7,235 nt of DNA, from positions 1-7,235 of the forward strand of contig JADGNM010000126.1 of the NCBI GenBank assembly GCA_017883485.1. Reading direction: 5' to 3'. Below the pieces are notes generated by a model. It did not search any database. It was not told the origin of the DNA and saw only the letters and a program-made list of their open reading frames with translations. Position numbers and translations under genes: made by a program. This document shows, one piece after another, positions 6,839 through 7,235 of the stretch; position 1 is the stretch's first letter; every line of letters starts with the position of its first letter. Source of the stretch: Methanosarcina sp. (GTDB taxonomy: Archaea; Halobacteriota; Methanosarcinia; Methanosarcinales; Methanosarcinaceae).

Positions 6839-6850
6839 TTTATATAATTT
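6839..6850 (-). promoter_or_regulatory. TATA box of the ferredoxin-AOR operon
   Basis: The minus strand reads AAATTATATAAA, a near-ideal archaeal TATA box. A start about 25 bases downstream (around 6820) would leave a leader of about 25 bases before the ferredoxin ATG. No second promoter is apparent before the oxidoreductase gene. Confidence 0.65.
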
Positions 6851-6878
6851 TTAACATTTGACCTACTTTAACATTTGA
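6850..6878 (-). promoter_or_regulatory. Tandem direct repeats abutting the TATA box
   Basis: Two perfect 12-base copies of TCAAATGTTAAA (minus strand) lie at 6867-6878 and 6850-6861, separated by 5 bases. The proximal copy touches the TATA box, where the TFB recognition element sits. Their position and 17-base period suggest an operator for a regulator of the ferredoxin-AOR operon. The regulator is unknown. Confidence 0.5.
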
Positions 6879-6887
6879 TACAGATAT

Positions 6888-6923
6888 AAAAGAAGAGATT
6901 GAAAGAAAAGAAGAGATTGAAAG
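6888..6923. repeat. Perfect 18-bp tandem duplication
   Basis: AAAAGAAGAGATTGAAAG occurs twice head to tail (6888-6905 and 6906-6923). In one plus-strand frame it reads KEEIERKEEIES and ends at TAA 6940-6942, but a TGA at 6859-6861 and the lack of a start codon leave only about 26 codons. It may be the tail of a decayed gene or a simple duplication in spacer DNA. Confidence 0.7.
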
Positions 6924-7106
6924 TGAATCCAGGGAATCATAAATTATATATAAGGCATTTCAAACATATCTTACTTAATCACTTTAGTAAATATTCAAAT
7001 TACGTTTTAGTTGAGATATCTCCTATATTATGGAATCCATACGAGTTGAGATAAACAAGGTGCATAAATTCATTGACTGAAAACTTCATTCACTCGAATA
7101 AATAGA
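6924..7106. other. A+T-rich spacer, no gene seen
   Basis: I see no gene here. There is a second TATA-like string (AAATTATATATAAGG, 6941-6955), a short palindrome GAGATATCTC (7012-7021) and a 16-codon plus-strand frame from ATG 7030 that is too short and unsupported to call. Confidence 0.4.
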
Positions 7107-7235
7107 GGTAGTTTAGGGAGTCAACTACCCCCTCCTTGCCCGCTGATGCGGTCGAGGAAGGGGCTTGAAAAAGAGCCCTTGTTGACCAGATCACCGACTG
7201 GAGTTTAAGAAAATCGGTAATCGATGTGGAAAAAT
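7090..7235 (-). mobile_element. Structured segment, possible end of an IS200/IS605 (TnpB) element
   Basis: Several hairpins are packed here. GGTAGTT (7107-7113) pairs with AACTACC (7123-7129). A longer interrupted stem from 7129 to 7163 has a TGAT loop at 7144-7147. GGGCT/AGCCC (7161-7165/7174-7178) forms a third, and GTCAAC (7120-7125) can pair with GTTGAC (7181-7186), enclosing the middle stems. On the minus strand an open frame enters at the right edge and runs 47 codons to a TGA at 7090-7092, including FQAPSSTASAGKEG. An open frame overlapping a hairpin-rich end is what the 3' end of a tnpB gene with its guide-RNA scaffold looks like. The gene body would lie beyond the window. The family call is pattern memory, not proof; a structured leader or small RNA is the alternative. 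Confidence 0.35.

Noticed and set aside
6888..6923. Tandem repeat considered as a CRISPR-type repeat
   Set aside because: Only two copies exist, directly adjoining without spacers.

Overview
The window looks like chromosomal DNA of a methanogenic archaeon, most likely Methanosarcina or a close relative. The clues are A+T-rich spacers, archaeal TATA boxes close upstream of genes, GGAGG-type ribosome binding sites, a multi-PAS sensor kinase of the HisKA_2 type, and an aldehyde:ferredoxin oxidoreductase (AOR) with its own polyferredoxin. The genus is inferred from gene style; no 16S or other marker is present.

Layout. Positions 75-437 (minus strand) hold a broken piece of a phage terminase large subunit, the only clear viral remnant. 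From about 438 to 1240 I see no convincing gene, only A+T-rich DNA with two hairpin-forming inverted repeats and, near its end, a TATA box for the next gene. Positions 1245-4055 (plus) form one long frame for a PAS-GAF-PAS-PAS-PAS-HisKA_2-HATPase sensor kinase, interrupted once by an in-frame TAG at 2646-2648. A receiver-only response regulator follows at 4095-4505. Convergent to it, with 11 bases between the stop codons, is a minus-strand operon: a four-cluster ferredoxin (6795-6277) overlapping by 4 bases an AOR-family oxidoreductase (6280-4517). Its promoter region at 6839-6878 has a TATA box abutted by two direct repeats. From 6880 to the right edge there is an 18-bp tandem duplication, A+T-rich DNA and, from about 7107, a densely structured segment that may be one end of an IS200/IS605 (TnpB) element.

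The main point of interest is the TAG. The two halves are in the same frame, the PAS domain reads straight across the codon, both halves lack other damage, and none of the intact neighbouring genes ends in TAG. Methanosarcina decodes UAG as pyrrolysine in methylamine methyltransferases. The simplest alternatives are therefore a pyrrolysine-containing (or UAG-gated) sensor kinase, or a very recent nonsense mutation, probably CAG to TAG. If UAG is read, the product is a 936-residue kinase that would pass phosphate to the adjacent receiver. If it terminates, the product is a 467-residue sensory fragment with no kinase core. That would tie signalling output to pyrrolysine supply, a speculative but testable idea.

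The AOR and ferredoxin probably work as a two-subunit tungsten (or molybdenum) enzyme, oxidising an unidentified aldehyde and passing electrons through the four [4Fe-4S] clusters. Nothing in the sequence shows directly that the kinase pair regulates this operon.
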